A DNA stretch of 64,000 nucleotides, from assembly GCA_016081115.2 (NCBI GenBank), contig CM071930.1, positions 26,117,641 through 26,181,640 of the forward strand, read 5' to 3'. Position 1 is the first letter of the stretch, and the number at the start of each line of letters is the position of its first letter. Made by a program: the position numbers and the translations under genes. This document shows positions 1 to 10,445 of this stretch, piece after piece. The notes below the pieces were generated by a model. It was not told the DNA's origin. It worked only from the letters and a program-made list of their open reading frames with translations, and made no database searches. Origin of the DNA: Rehmannia glutinosa. Its lineage: Eukaryota; Streptophyta; Magnoliopsida; Lamiales; Orobanchaceae.

Positions 1-130
1 TACTCCAAGAATTGTAATTCTCCCCATTGAAAGATTTATAGACAATAACCACACTCGAATTATTGTTCGGGTGCAAGAAGAAAGGAGAATTGTGATCCTC
101 AACCGAAGAGTTAATGTGGATGGTAGCCAT
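1..130 (-). CDS. Ty1/copia gag, N-terminal fragment (runs off window)
   Basis: Read on the minus strand, an ATG at 130 opens a frame that stays open to the window edge (43 codons). It contains a PFFLHP-like segment and, near the edge, GENYNSWS. This matches the start of copia Gag polyproteins, where a short leader is followed by an L-H-P motif and a G-x-N-Y-x-x-W-S motif. The ATG lies about 130 bases inside the primer-binding site, as expected for gag. Lineage cannot be fixed from this fragment; Ale/Retrofit- or Tork-like copia is likely. The rest of the element is outside the window. Confidence 0.72.
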   Translation of the reverse strand, partial: MATIHINSSVEDHNSPFFLHPNNNSSVVIVYKSFNGENYNSWS

Positions 131-258
131 TCAAAAAACAATACAAGATCTCCCAAAACTGATTGAATTTTTGATGAAGATAACTTCTTATCGTTGTTAA
201 TTTCAATTAACAGATGAATTCATAGCACTGAATGTAGATGGGGGAAAGAAAAAAAACT

Positions 259-270
259 AAACTGATACCA
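259..270 (-). other. Primer-binding site of minus-strand copia element
   Basis: On the minus strand this reads TGGTATCAGTTT. The first nine bases match the TGGTATCAG that begins plant copia primer sites (complement of the initiator tRNA-Met 3' end). It directly abuts the LTR terminus that starts TGTGAACGG at 271 on the plus strand. Confidence 0.65.
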
Positions 271-511
271 TGTGAACGGTGGCATCATTCATAGCACTGA
301 ATATAGATGAGAGCATGAGAGAAAAGATGAAGTCGAACTTTTATTCAAGCTGTAGAAATGAAAATGTTGAATTGTACAGGAGGGTGATCTACCCATTACA
401 TAGATGAAAAATATAATATAACTTTTATCAACTACCTAACTAAAATACACTTGTACTTCAACTAACTTTAATTGACTTTTGAATCTGGTTTGATACTTGT
501 ATCTTGACACA
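271..511 (-). repeat. 5' LTR of minus-strand copia element
   Basis: The inner edge is firm: TG at 271, next to the primer site. The outer edge near 509-511 (ending CACA) is my best estimate, because only one LTR is in the window and no TSD can be tested. A stretch of about 20 bases containing TTCATAGCACTGAAT occurs both in the leader (about 219-241) and inside the LTR (about 287-309), so leader and LTR share a short duplication. Confidence 0.55.
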
Positions 512-688
512 CAATTTACCTAAAATGAACTTGAATTTAGCGTGGACTAAGTTCGATTTGGATTAATATAGTGGTTAAGTAGGTCCAATTTATATTTCTT
601 ATTCATCTAAGATTTTGATTAGGTCATTATTTTAATCCCATAGTTTGAACAAACGAATTCAATAATTATTTTGAAACTTAGATTTTGA
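512..688. other. AT-rich intergenic, nothing recognised
   Basis: AT-rich DNA between the copia LTR and the CACTA mini-element. No coding frame or repeat boundary is visible. Confidence 0.5.
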
Positions 689-691
689 GAA

Positions 692-981
692 CACTACAAG
701 AAAAAATCAGTTTACCTACAAAAAAATCTGCAGGTAAGTATTAAGAAAATTGTAAATTATAGGTAATATCATTGTAGGTAAAATCATTATTTTAGGTAAA
801 ATATTTACCTACAGAATGTAAAATTATTGGTAAATACCTACATAAAATCTATCGGTAATTGAAAAGCTGTCGGTAATATCTCGGTGTAATTTGGGAAAAA
901 TAATATTTTTTGTTCTGTAGGTAACTGTAAAATTTAGTGACAAAATCATTTCTGTCGGTAAACCGGACTTTTCTTGTAGTG
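692..981. mobile_element. CACTA (En/Spm) non-autonomous mini-element
   Basis: The element starts CACTACAAGAAAA and ends TTTTCTTGTAGTG, the terminal inverted repeat typical of the CACTA superfamily. It is flanked by a perfect 3-bp target-site duplication, GAA at 689-691 and 982-984, as this superfamily makes. The 290 bp carry about ten copies of a GGTAAAT or TACCTACA-like motif in both orientations, which resemble subterminal transposase-binding repeats. There is no coding capacity, so it depends on a transposase supplied elsewhere. Confidence 0.9.
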
Positions 982-984
982 GAA

Positions 985-1448
985 GGTCAATTAAAGATAA
1001 GAGCAAGAAGGAAAACTAAACAACGATAAAATGAAAAAAAACACTGTAGTAACGTAAATTGTGGTAAATTTCACAAATAATCTCATGTATATTATACTTT
1101 TTAAATGTTATTAATAATTAAATGATGACTAATTTTTGAGGCAAATTAAATAATGAATTAATTTACTATTTCCAATAAATGTCCAAACTGTAGTTACATT
1201 TACGTAGTCCTGCCGTACTAACTCTGCTAAGGTCCGTGCAACCAAAGCTCCCGCTGAGTTTCCCAGGAAACAATTGGGCCATAATGGGCTTTCCCAAACT
1301 TCCCTCGAGATCCTACTTTTGGGCCTTACAAATATTGTTGCCACATTGAAAGTACTCGGGCCAAATCTTGATCCAATTAAATTTGTCTCGACATCAACAT
1401 ATCAAATATTAGTTTCTTAGCTTCACTTGTCCATATCATTAAATTTAC
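985..1448. other. Intergenic; no gene recognised
   Basis: A 71-codon minus-strand frame at 1129-1344 has no domain I recognise. The stretch 1270-1370 contains several TGGGCC/GGGCC words on both strands. Such words occur in plant housekeeping promoters, but no adjacent gene is visible to support a promoter call. Confidence 0.4.
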
Positions 1449-1848
1449 AGTGTAATCTTTGAACGCAATCATTACTTCTCAGTTCTCCTCTCGAAGGAGT
1501 TGATGTCACCCTCTAGGGTTTTTGTAAGGATTTTTCTGGTGTCGGGCTTTCCGTTGAGATCTCGTTCTTTCTCCATCTTATCTCTCTCCATAAACTCTTG
1601 TTTCTCTTCTGTTTCGTAGTTGATCAATCTCTGTTGTGTTTTTTTTACGCTGGTCTCTCACTATTTTTCTTTTTTCTCTTCTATTGTGTTGCTTTGTAGG
1701 TTGCATGTGTGCCAAGGGCTTCGCGGAGCTTCGCCTACCACCTTGGTCTGGGTAGGGTTTGCTACCGGAGCCAAGACAAGTTTGTTTCATACACTGTGTC
1801 TTGTAACATCCCTGTTCATCGTTCGAATCTCAGACATTGTTCGCCTTA

Positions 1849-3234
1849 TTTTTAGCTTCACCGCAAGTGTACGGTGTAGTTTATAGAATATGGTTAGCAA
1901 GGTCGAATCCACATAGACTAATAAATTATTGTACTAAGTATTGAGATTGTAATAGTCTTATTTTTATCTAGACGATCGAAATTGGGTGATTGGTTTTGTA
2001 AAAGCAAGACAATAATTTATCATAAAAAGACAAAGTAAGAGTTGATTGAAAGGTCAAGGAGATGAATGGATTCCAGGGTTATGGTTTCAGTTAATATCCC
2101 TCTTGTTATCTGATTAATCACAACCAAAGTTATTATTTTTCTTCCCTATAAGACAATCACGAAAGTATTTTATCCTCTCTCTCGAGATGTATATAAAAAC
2201 GTTGATTGGATTATCTATGCTAGCATCTCTACTCAACATAAGATATCTAACTCCCAAAAGCACAAAAGATTAATAATCCTCACAAATATTTACAGACTTC
2301 TCAATGATGCAAATATTCATGTCAAGTACCCAAAGATCTAATATTGAAACTCATCTCTCGAATTATGAATCAATACATCAAAACAATTTAAACCAAAGGC
2401 CTTTTGATAAAACAAGAAATAAAACAGAGTACTCGAATAGGGTTTGAAAATAATAACTTCAAGTCCAATTAAACATCAAACAAAAGTATCCATTAACCTA
2501 CTCCCAGACCCGGGAATCACAAGGTGTTTAGCTAGACATGAGAAATAAATAATTCATAGACAAATTATTCAAGTTCATATCTAACTAATTGAAAGTAAAA
2601 GATACTATGTAATGACAAAACTCAGGGATGTCGATGATCTCTCGATCTACTTCAATCCTCAAGCATGTGGTTGCGACCTCGATCAATCTCCTGAATCCTC
2701 CGGTAGAAGGTTGCTCTTTTCTCTGCTTTCTAGGGCAAATATCAGTGTGTCCTTATTTGGGGCCGCCTTGTCTCTATTTGTACTCCCGTTGGGTCAAAAC
2801 CTGAATTTACCGCACAGATGCACGGGCCATGCGCTGACGCACGACCAGCCCGTGCGTCAGGCCGTAGGCATTGTCTTTTACTGAGTTGACGTGTGTCCTG
2901 GCACGACCAGGTCGTGCGTCCTGCCGTAGGATCATTCTTCCAGGGTGATGGCGCACGGGCCATGCTATAGACGCACGCCCTGCCCGTGTGCCCCTGCTAT
3001 GGACGTATTTTTTTCGTGCCTTTCTGTTTCTTGCCCGGTTTGTCTGACTTCTTCTCGATTTGACTCCAAACATCATATATTCGCTCGACTATTGGCGGTC
3101 TTTTACCGCAATGCTCCGATTTGTCACCAAAATGCTACAAATATCGTTTAATTCCTATAAAACGAACAATGCGTAATACCTTTTCCATTTTACAAGAATA
3201 TAGCCCATTTTACTCAAGTAATGCATGCATATCA
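1849..3234 (-). mobile_element. Solo LTR, Athila/Tat-type gypsy, reverse orientation
   Basis: Read in reverse, it begins TGATATGCATGC at 3234 and runs to an end containing the reverse of CCGCAAGTGTACGG and TTTATAGAATA. The same terminal text occurs at the ends of the LTR pair at 35038-40159. It lies inside the LINE leader, upstream of ORF1. CTTATT occurs at both edges (1845-1850 and 3236-3241), suggesting a 5-bp TSD, but the exact base of each end is uncertain. The segment 2810-3000 has several CACGG/CCGTG inverted repeats. No internal region is present, so it looks like a product of LTR-LTR recombination. Confidence 0.68.
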
Positions 3235-3305
3235 ACTTATTCTATCCACAATTAAGCCCAAAATACATGCAAAACTCATACCAATCAGACACAACCTCTG
3301 AAAAT

Positions 3306-4875
3306 ATGGAGGATTTAACGGAAAGGGAAAAGGAAGTTGTGGATCTAGATGACTCTTATACTACTGATTTGAGTCATACAACGCAAACGGAATATTGTTT
3401 GGTGGGCAAACTATATACAGATAAATCCTGGAAATCGTTCTACTTAATCGAAGTAATGAAAAAGGCGTGGAAAACAAAAAAGCCAATAATAGCTAGAGAA
3501 TGGGGAGCCGATCTTATATTACTTCGATTTGAAGATGACAAGGATAGGGAAAAGGTGTTGGCAAACCAACCATGGCATTATGACAGAGGCCTATTTGCCA
3601 TTCGCAAGCTAGAAGATGATAAACAGTCATCCATGACTAAGGTTACCAAAGTTGCGTTTTGGATTCGAGCGTATGATGTCCCGGTGGTATGCATGAACCC
3701 TAATTCTGCACAAACCCTAGCACGCCAACTGGGTGAACCGGAGATACTGGATCTTTCCACAGAAAGACTATTTGGCAAATTCATCTGATTCAGATTCTGA
3801 TCGATATTACCAAACCTTTAAACCAGGTTATGACTATCAGAGTTCAAGGCAATAAATTGGTGCCACCTCTCAAATACGAAGTGCTGCCCACGTATTTATT
3901 TTGTTGCGGGATGATTGGACATTTTTTCAGGAACTATGAAAGTTATGACCAGAATGAGTGCCAGGCAACGATAAGCATGAAGTATGGACCTTGGTTGAAA
4001 GCCTCTCTTCTTTTGACATTCCTCTTCCCTGAAAGACCATATACGCGAACCCCTACGTCCCTTAATCTTTTTTTACGTGAACAATCAGCGGAATCATCTT
4101 CATCATCCCAACATCCTACACCTATAGACTGATGCCAGCACAATTTAGCCCCACCCCACAAAAACCTTCTTCCAGCCAGTAATGGAAACATATCTCCGTC
4201 AACACGACCTTATCCACAAATCACTCCAATCCCTATCACTCACCTCACGACCCCATGATGACAAAGAAACCTTACCAGCTCCCGACCAGTCTAGCCTAAC
4301 TAAACCTATACCGAAAAACAAAGCACCTCATGTCCCCGATATATCACATGATACAACCTCTGCACAATCCCTTGAACCAGCCCCCATCCAATCTCATAAA
4401 CCCCAACATCCTCTTCCAACCGACAAGCCTAATGCAGTATCCCCTCTAAAAACCAACTCAAACCCAATCCTTGTTGCTCCATGCAACCCATATAATCATA
4501 ACCCGCTAACCAATCCAGTATTCTAAAAAAACCATCACAACCCTCAAAATCTAGCCCTCCACCCCCTCCCCCCAGCAAAATACAATCCCCCTCACAACCT
4601 CTTAACCCCAGCACATCCTGAAAATCCTTACCCCTAGCCACAAACCGTAAAACTATTGGAGTCATTTGAAGAGTCGTACCCCTGCAAAAAAACTAATCAA
4701 ATCTTCTTCCAATACTAAAAGAAAACTAGATGCGGAGTCCCCCTGTGCGTCTGATATTGAGTCCACAAAGGCGAAAAAAACAAAAGAGTTCAGATTATTC
4801 AATACTCCAAGTACTTTTCATTTAACGCGGAGAATGCGGCGAAGTAGTCCCGCCGATCCCAATGAGTTGCTTTAG
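3306..4875 (+). pseudogene. LINE ORF1 (DUF4283-like, degenerate zinc knuckle)
   Basis: The likely start is the ATG at 3306; an in-frame ATG at 3225 overlaps the end of the inserted LTR and is unlikely to be original. Residues from about 35 resemble the DUF4283 fold of plant LINE ORF1 proteins (EVMKKAW, PWHYDRGLFAIRKL, VTKVAFWIRAYDVP). A stop at 3786-3788 breaks the frame, which resumes at about 3830 with a region matching the CCHC_4 knuckle. There FCCGMIGHFFRNYE has lost two of the expected zinc ligands. A proline-rich middle (4182-4526) and a basic lysine-rich tail (4666-4875) follow. The stop at 4873-4875 overlaps the ORF2 start, as is common in LINEs. The intact protein would bind element RNA. 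Confidence 0.75.
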
Positions 4876-5545
4876 TTGGAACTATCGAGGGCTTGAGAAT
4901 TCACTGACAGTTCGAGTGCTTAAACGATTTATCAATGAAAATGATCCCACTTGTTTTCCTTATGGAGACCAAAATGCACAAAGAGGAAGTTGTAGACGTA
5001 ACAAAAAATTTCGGTTATGAAGGAATTCATGTAGTAAGTTGTGATTCGTTGAACGGAGGCAAGAGAGGTAGGCTGTGCTTACTTTGGAAAGAAAACATTG
5101 GTTTTAATGTTCTATTGGATTCATTGCACTACATTGATGGGATGGTAGTCGGTGTGGATAAACAATGGCGTCTGACGGGAATTTATGGGTGGCCGGAGGA
5201 GAGCTTAAAGAAGTATAGGTGGGGTCTCATTCGTGAGTTAGCGAACATAATCGACTCAAGTTTGCTTTGTTTGGGGGACTTCATGAGATCTTATACAACT
5301 TCGAGAAAATCGGAGGTACACTGAAAGAGGATGTAAGGCTTGCGAAATTCCATACAGCCATCCATGAGGCACAATTGGATGATCTGGGATATGAGGTGTA
5401 CTCTTTCACTTGGACGAATGGCCAGCAAGGGGAGGCTAATATTCAGGAGCATCTTAATAGATGTTTTAGCAATCAGGGATAGATTACTATGTTTTCGGGA
5501 TACACAATATACCACCTTCCTAGAGTGACGTCACACCATTGCCCA
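4862..5545 (+). pseudogene. LINE ORF2, endonuclease domain
   Basis: ORF2 opens at ATG 4862 with SCFSWNYRG, the usual start of an apurinic-type (exonuclease-endonuclease-phosphatase) endonuclease. A frameshift near 4930 moves the frame to one containing LMETK (the catalytic glutamate motif), then GGKRGRLCLLW, IYGWPEE and CLGDF. A second frameshift lies near 5280, and the terminal HHCPV motif appears near 5530. This domain nicks target DNA to prime reverse transcription. It cannot be active here because at least three frame breaks split it. Confidence 0.78.
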
Positions 5546-5593
5546 GTGTTAATCCGATGGTAACACACTTAAAGAAGTGGACGACAACAGAAA

Positions 5594-7323
5594 ATGAAAA
5601 AGAGAAAGTTATTCAGATTTGAGGCTATGTGGTTATTAGACGAATCATGCCTACAAGTAATCCACAAAACCTGGGATCAGGGGACAGCAACACCGAACAT
5701 TAATTCCATTTCTGCTAGAATACAAGAATGCAAAGTCCAACTATCGTTATGGGAGAAATCGCATTTTGGGAATATTGGGAAACATCTGCGGGATTGTGAA
5801 GAAGTCCTACATAATAGAGAAAATATGATTGCCCCACATCAAGAATTGATGGAAATGCATCGGCTTGAGGCTAAACTACGCGAACTCCACGTGAAACCGA
5901 AAAGAATATGGCGCCAACAATCTCGGGCTAACTGGATTAAGGTCGGGGATCAAAACACGACCTTTTTCCATAGGTTAGCTAATGGTTGTAAGGCTAGAAA
6001 TTCGGTAGACATAATTCGAGACTCGGATGGGTTGTGGAAAAAAGAGGCCGATGAAATTGGACAGGTTTTCAATGATTATTTTCAGGGGCTGTTTATCTCG
6101 GAGGAGAACCTGGGTATGGACAACGTACGAGACACAGTAGAGAACAAAATGTTAGATACCACGTGTGACACCCTATCTAGAACTTTCGTGGCGGAGGAAG
6201 TAATGGCTGCTCTGGCACAATTGCATCCTACGAAAGCACCCAGACCGAACGGTATGCCTGCGTTATTTTACCAAAAATTCTGGCCCATTTTAAAATCTGA
6301 TATTGTGTCTACGCTCCTTTCAATCCTAAATGGAGGGACCATCCCTCCTCTTCTAAATAATACTTTTATTGTTCTTATTCCTAAGAAAAAACTCCCTGAA
6401 CATGTTAATGATTATAGGCTTATAAGTCTGTGCAATGTTTTGTTTAAATTAATCACTAAGACGATTTCTAATGGGCTTAAGTTGGTTCTACCCTCCCTTA
6501 TTTATCACACACAATCTGCTTTTGTACTGGCTCGACTCATTACTGATAATGTCCTTCTAGCGTTCAGAATCTTTCACTCTATGAAACATAATCAAGTGGG
6601 GGCCTTTTATTTTTAAGTTGGACATGTCTAAAGCCTACGATAGAGTGGAATGGACTTTTGTACACCGGCTTATTCTAAAAATGGGTCTCCCTAGTCAGTT
6701 TGTGAACCTAGTCATGAAGTGTGTCAACTTTGTGTCTTTTTCTATTCTCCTGAACGGTCAACCAGGCACCATGTTTCACCCTACTTGGGGGTCCATCAAG
6801 GGGATTCTCTTTCTCCTTATTTTTTTCTTTTTTGTGCAGAGGCGTTTTCTACATTGATTCGCAAGGCGGAGATTGGAGGCCAGCTAATGGCATTAAGGTA
6901 AACGGAGGGGGTCCAGAAATCTCACATCTTTTTTTCGCTGACGACAGTATTATCTTTGGAAGGGCTAACGAGCGAGAAATTGATCATACGAGAAAAATTA
7001 TTCAGGATTACGAGAGGGCTTCGGGCTAACGGATTATCCTTGAAAATTCGAGGGTGTCATTTAAAAGGGGTGTGGGGATTGATATTCAAACTGATCTTGC
7101 AAGTCGGTTAGGAGTCACACGAGTAGAGAAGCACACCATTTATTTGGGAATTCCGGCTATGGTGGGGCGATCGAAAATAGAAATTTTTGCTAAGGTGGTG
7201 GATAGGATTCGAAAGAAGCTAAAGGATTGGAAAGGGAGGTATTTATCCACTGCAGGCAATATGATTCTTGTTCAATTAGTGGCCGAGGCAATTATGTCTT
7301 ACCTTCTTGTTTCCTGCCAATAA
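5594..7323 (+). pseudogene. LINE ORF2, reverse transcriptase domain
   Basis: A 340-codon open segment (5594-6616) covers the linker and fingers, with KAPRPNGMPALFYQKFW (normally G-P-D-G), TFIVLIPKK and YRLISLCNV. After a frameshift at about 6616 come DMSKAYDRVEW (first catalytic aspartate), then LNGQPG and, in another frame, SLSPYFFLFCAE. FADDSIIFGRAN carries the catalytic F-A-D-D pair (6930-6965). The thumb region continues in a new frame at 7054-7323 (TIYLGIP, DWKGRYLSTAGN). Catalytic residues are present but spread over several frames, so the enzyme is dead. A short stop-rich stretch, 7324-7650, follows. Confidence 0.85.
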
Positions 7324-7659
7324 GTGCAATCAGATTAATTCTTTAATCAATAATTTCTGGTGGGAACAGCAAAAGGAGGAAAGATGTATTCATTAGAAAT
7401 CATGGAGTATCTTTGCAGATCGAAGAATGAGGAGGTTGGGGTTTCGAGATTTGCAGTGTTTTAATGAAGCCATGTTGGCTAAATAGGGTTGGCGGTTGAT
7501 ATATAACGACAGCTCCCTTCTATCCAAAGTTCTCAAACAAAGATCCTACCCCCAATTTTTTTCTAGATGCTACAATAGGCCATAATCCATCTTATACATG
7601 GACAAGTATTGTAGAAAGTAAGAAAATTCTTCGAGGAGGTATTCGATGGAACATATGAG

Positions 7660-8884
7660 ATGGAACACAATTGGACATATGGAATGACCCCCTGGTTAGT
7701 GGATTTGCCCCTGTATAGACCCCAGTCCAGGCCTCCGGATACCTCAACAGCTTTAAAGGTTTGTGATCTCATTAATTCAGTCACAAACTCCATTGTTCGG
7801 TCTGTTGATTTAGTGCACCAGCTTTTGCCTCCAACAGAGGCCCGTGCTATTTTGTCAATTCATCTCTATCGAATAGGAAGGGAGATAAAATGGTATGGAC
7901 TCACTCAAAGGATGGAAAATATATGGTAAAATCAGGGTATAAGGTGGCGAAGGCTTTAAAGGAAAACGACTACAATTCCCCAGCTTTGTCTGGAAATAGA
8001 GTTGGCTTATGGAAGTGGCTATGGACGTTACCCAATAAGGTGAAAGTGTTCTTGTGGAAATATTTGCATGGATATCTCCCAACTAAAGGGGCATTAAGAA
8101 GAAGAGGGGTTGAGATAGATGCGGTGTGTAATAGGTGTGGTTTAGCAGAAGAATCAAACGAGCATGCGATTCGGGACTATGGATGGATGGACTTCTATTG
8201 GGCTGTCTCTCCACTGCATATGACTCTCCCACCACCACAGCTACAAGGGACCCTTGGAGATTGGGTGGCGAATGTTATGCAGGAAGGGGATATAGATGGT
8301 CATGCACTCTTGCCATGGTCCTTTGGGCCGCGTGGAGTGCTAGAAATAAGCTCATCTTTGAGAAACAATCCCTTAATCATCAGCATTATATCTTGTTAGC
8401 CAATACACGGCTTCAAGAACATCTACAAGCAATGGAGACATGTGGAAAACCATTAGGGGTTAAAAAATTGTCGAATAAATGGATATCTCCAGATTCAAAC
8501 AAGATCGAAATTAATATGGATGCTTCCATAAGAGACGGGGAAGGGACATGTATTGGTGTTGCTATAAGGGATCACAAGGGCCAAATCATTTCGACCCTCT
8601 CCAGATTGATATCTACTGAGTATGAGGTAGCCGTCGCAGAGGCCATTGCATGTCGAGAATGGTTGATGCTTGCGAGAGACAGGGGCTTGAGGAACGTGGT
8701 CATTGAATCCGACAATATTAACCTCATCCATCGACTCCAGACCCGTAATGACGATCTTTCCTATATGAAGAATATTATTTTAGATATTTTTCATCTTTAT
8801 TCTTGCTTTGATTTTGTTTGTCCTAGTTTTGTTAAGCGAACTGGAAATACTCTAGCCCACCACTTAGCTAGTTTTTCTTTTTAG
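7660..8884 (+). pseudogene. LINE ORF2, zf-RVT and RNase H region
   Basis: The segment 7890-8170 has LWKWLWTLPNKVKVFLW and CNRCGLAEESNEHAI, the zinc-binding region that follows the reverse transcriptase in plant LINEs. After a frame change near 8135 comes an RNase H-like domain (about 8500-8884): INMDASIRDGEG (first Asp), AEAIACREWL (Glu), VVIESDN (second Asp) and a C-terminal H-H-L-A-S motif. The frame closes at 8882-8884, about 105 bases before the poly(A). This domain would degrade RNA in RNA-DNA hybrids during element replication. Confidence 0.8.
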
Positions 8885-9032
8885 TTAGTTGGATCTGATC
8901 CAAGGATTGGGGATATCCCGGATCACTTGGTGGACCTGGTTGTTTCGAACATGGTTCCTTTAGTTAATATAATGGTTTCATTCTTTCTCAAAAAAAAAAA
9001 GTGTAATCTTTCTCCTCCTCTTCTTTTAATTT

Positions 9033-9890
9033 GGTGAAAAATGCAAAAATGGTCCTTTAACTTTAGCTACCAAACAATTTTGGCACTCTACGTTTTTTAT
9101 TTTGCAAATTTACTATTGTACCTTTTATTTATCACAAATTTGGTCCTATTATCACCGGAGTTCCAAAATCTGGCAACCAGGGCGCACGTGAAGGACACAT
9201 GGCCTGTATTAAAGCTATGTTGGACCATATTCTTCATTAATTTGAGCAAATTAGGTCATGTAATCTAATTTTTCTGTTAAAAGGGAAAAATACAAACAAA
9301 AAACATATGATAAAAAAAGGAGAAAATGAAAAAATGGTCCTTTTAACTTTAGCTACTAAGGAATTTTGGTTCTTGTCGTTTCTCATTTTGCAAATTTACT
9401 ATTGTATCTTTTAATTTATCACAATGTTGGTCATATTATTACCAAAGCTCCAAAATCCGGCAACCAAGGTGCAGGTGAAGGGCACATGGGCCATATTAAA
9501 GCTGAATTGGACCCTTTTCTACATCAATTGGAGCAAATTAGGCCCTGTAATTTAATTTTGATGTTAAAAGAAAAAGAAAACATATTGTAAAAAATGTAAA
9601 TTATAGAATTGGTCCTGTAACTTTATTTTGCTAGTAAAAAAATTGTTCAAAAAAGAGAAGGCCAAAAAAAAGAAAAGAAAAGAAAAAAATTATGAATATA
9701 TAATTTAAAATTATATAAATCTACATAAAATAATAACTATAGAATAAATATATATCAGTATTAAAATATTTTACTAATAATTTTATTAATAAAAAAAGTA
9801 CCTATAAAAAATACAAAAGTTATAGAAACATGTTAAAAGTTATTTTAAAATGAAAATATATATTATAATATAATGATAAAATAAAAAAAT
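9033..9890 (+). repeat. Left arm of Mutator-like element, with a tandem duplication
   Basis: The outer 250-270 bp occur twice in tandem, starting at about 9033 and about 9320. Both contain GGTCC-TTTAACTTTAGCTAC, then the GCAAATTTACTATTGTA block, then the CCAAAATC-GGCAACCA block. The right arm carries only one copy. The inner AT-rich part, 9600-9890, matches the right arm in inverted orientation (for example CATGTTAAAA and ATAATATAATGATAAAATA). Confidence 0.72.
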
Positions 9891-10010
9891 AGTTTACATT
9901 TATAAATTATTATTGAACTGTATACAACTATGATCTGATGCAAACAATAAATGAAACAAAATAATTTACAACATCTGTATAATTTGTTAATAAATTTAAG
10001 ATAGCACATT
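9891..10010. other. Residual Mutator-like element interior (left)
   Basis: AT-rich DNA between the left arm and the gypsy solo LTR. No coding signal is visible. Confidence 0.4.
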
Positions 10011-10445
10011 TGAAGCCCTCGATTTTCAATCGTGTACAAGCGTGTAACAAATATCGTGTATCGACTATGTATTAGGAGAGACTACTTTATCGCGTCATTT
10101 TGACGGATCATTGATAATTATATTTTTCGTATTTTATTGCCATTTTAATTATTTGATCAACTACTTGTTTAATTATTGATCATTTATTATTTTCAATTTT
10201 ATGGTTAATGATCACTTGATTGATCATTATTGCTACTTGTGTATTTACTAGACACCTTAGAATTCTAAGAGACATATTTCATTAAGTGACTTATATCTTA
10301 TAGAAATAAGAATTTGATTTAGAATAAGTGATTATGAGACTTATAAGTGATTGTGCGATTCACTATTAATTTTTGGGAATTGATATTATACACCTATTAT
10401 CATTTTTGGGACAAAACAAAATATATGGATACCACCATTGGACCC
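10011..10445 (+). mobile_element. Gypsy (Tekay/Del-like) solo LTR, left part
   Basis: Starts TGAAGCCCTCGATTTTC, similar to LTR starts of Del/Tekay chromoviruses, and is cut at 10445 by the Sirevirus. Its continuation is 24489-26202, where the text resumes after the duplicated GACCC. No internal gypsy sequence exists between the two parts except the Sirevirus, so it is a solo LTR of about 2.1 kb. The flanking duplication is not clean (ACATT before it, ACACA after it), so the exact ends and the family are tentative. Confidence 0.55.

Larger units (their letters stand above)
1461..9000 (+). mobile_element. Near full-length plant L1-type LINE, interrupted
   Basis: A non-LTR retrotransposon bounded by a direct repeat: GTGTAATCTTT at 1450-1460 just before the 5' end, and again at 9001-9011 right after the 3' poly(A) run (8990-9000). 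Removing the solo LTR inserted at about 1849-3234 leaves roughly 6.15 kb. The order is 5' leader (from 1461), ORF1 with an RNA-binding-type domain and zinc knuckle, ORF2 with endonuclease, reverse transcriptase, a zf-RVT-like region and RNase H, then a short 3' UTR and poly(A). This matches plant L1 elements that carry an RNase H. Several frameshifts and stops show it is inactive. Retention of the 5' leader shows that reverse transcription was essentially complete. Confidence 0.88.

Noticed and set aside
1129..1344. 71-codon minus-strand frame next to several TGGGCC words
   Set aside because: No recognisable domain, no splice partner and no neighbour. Length is within chance expectation for this composition.
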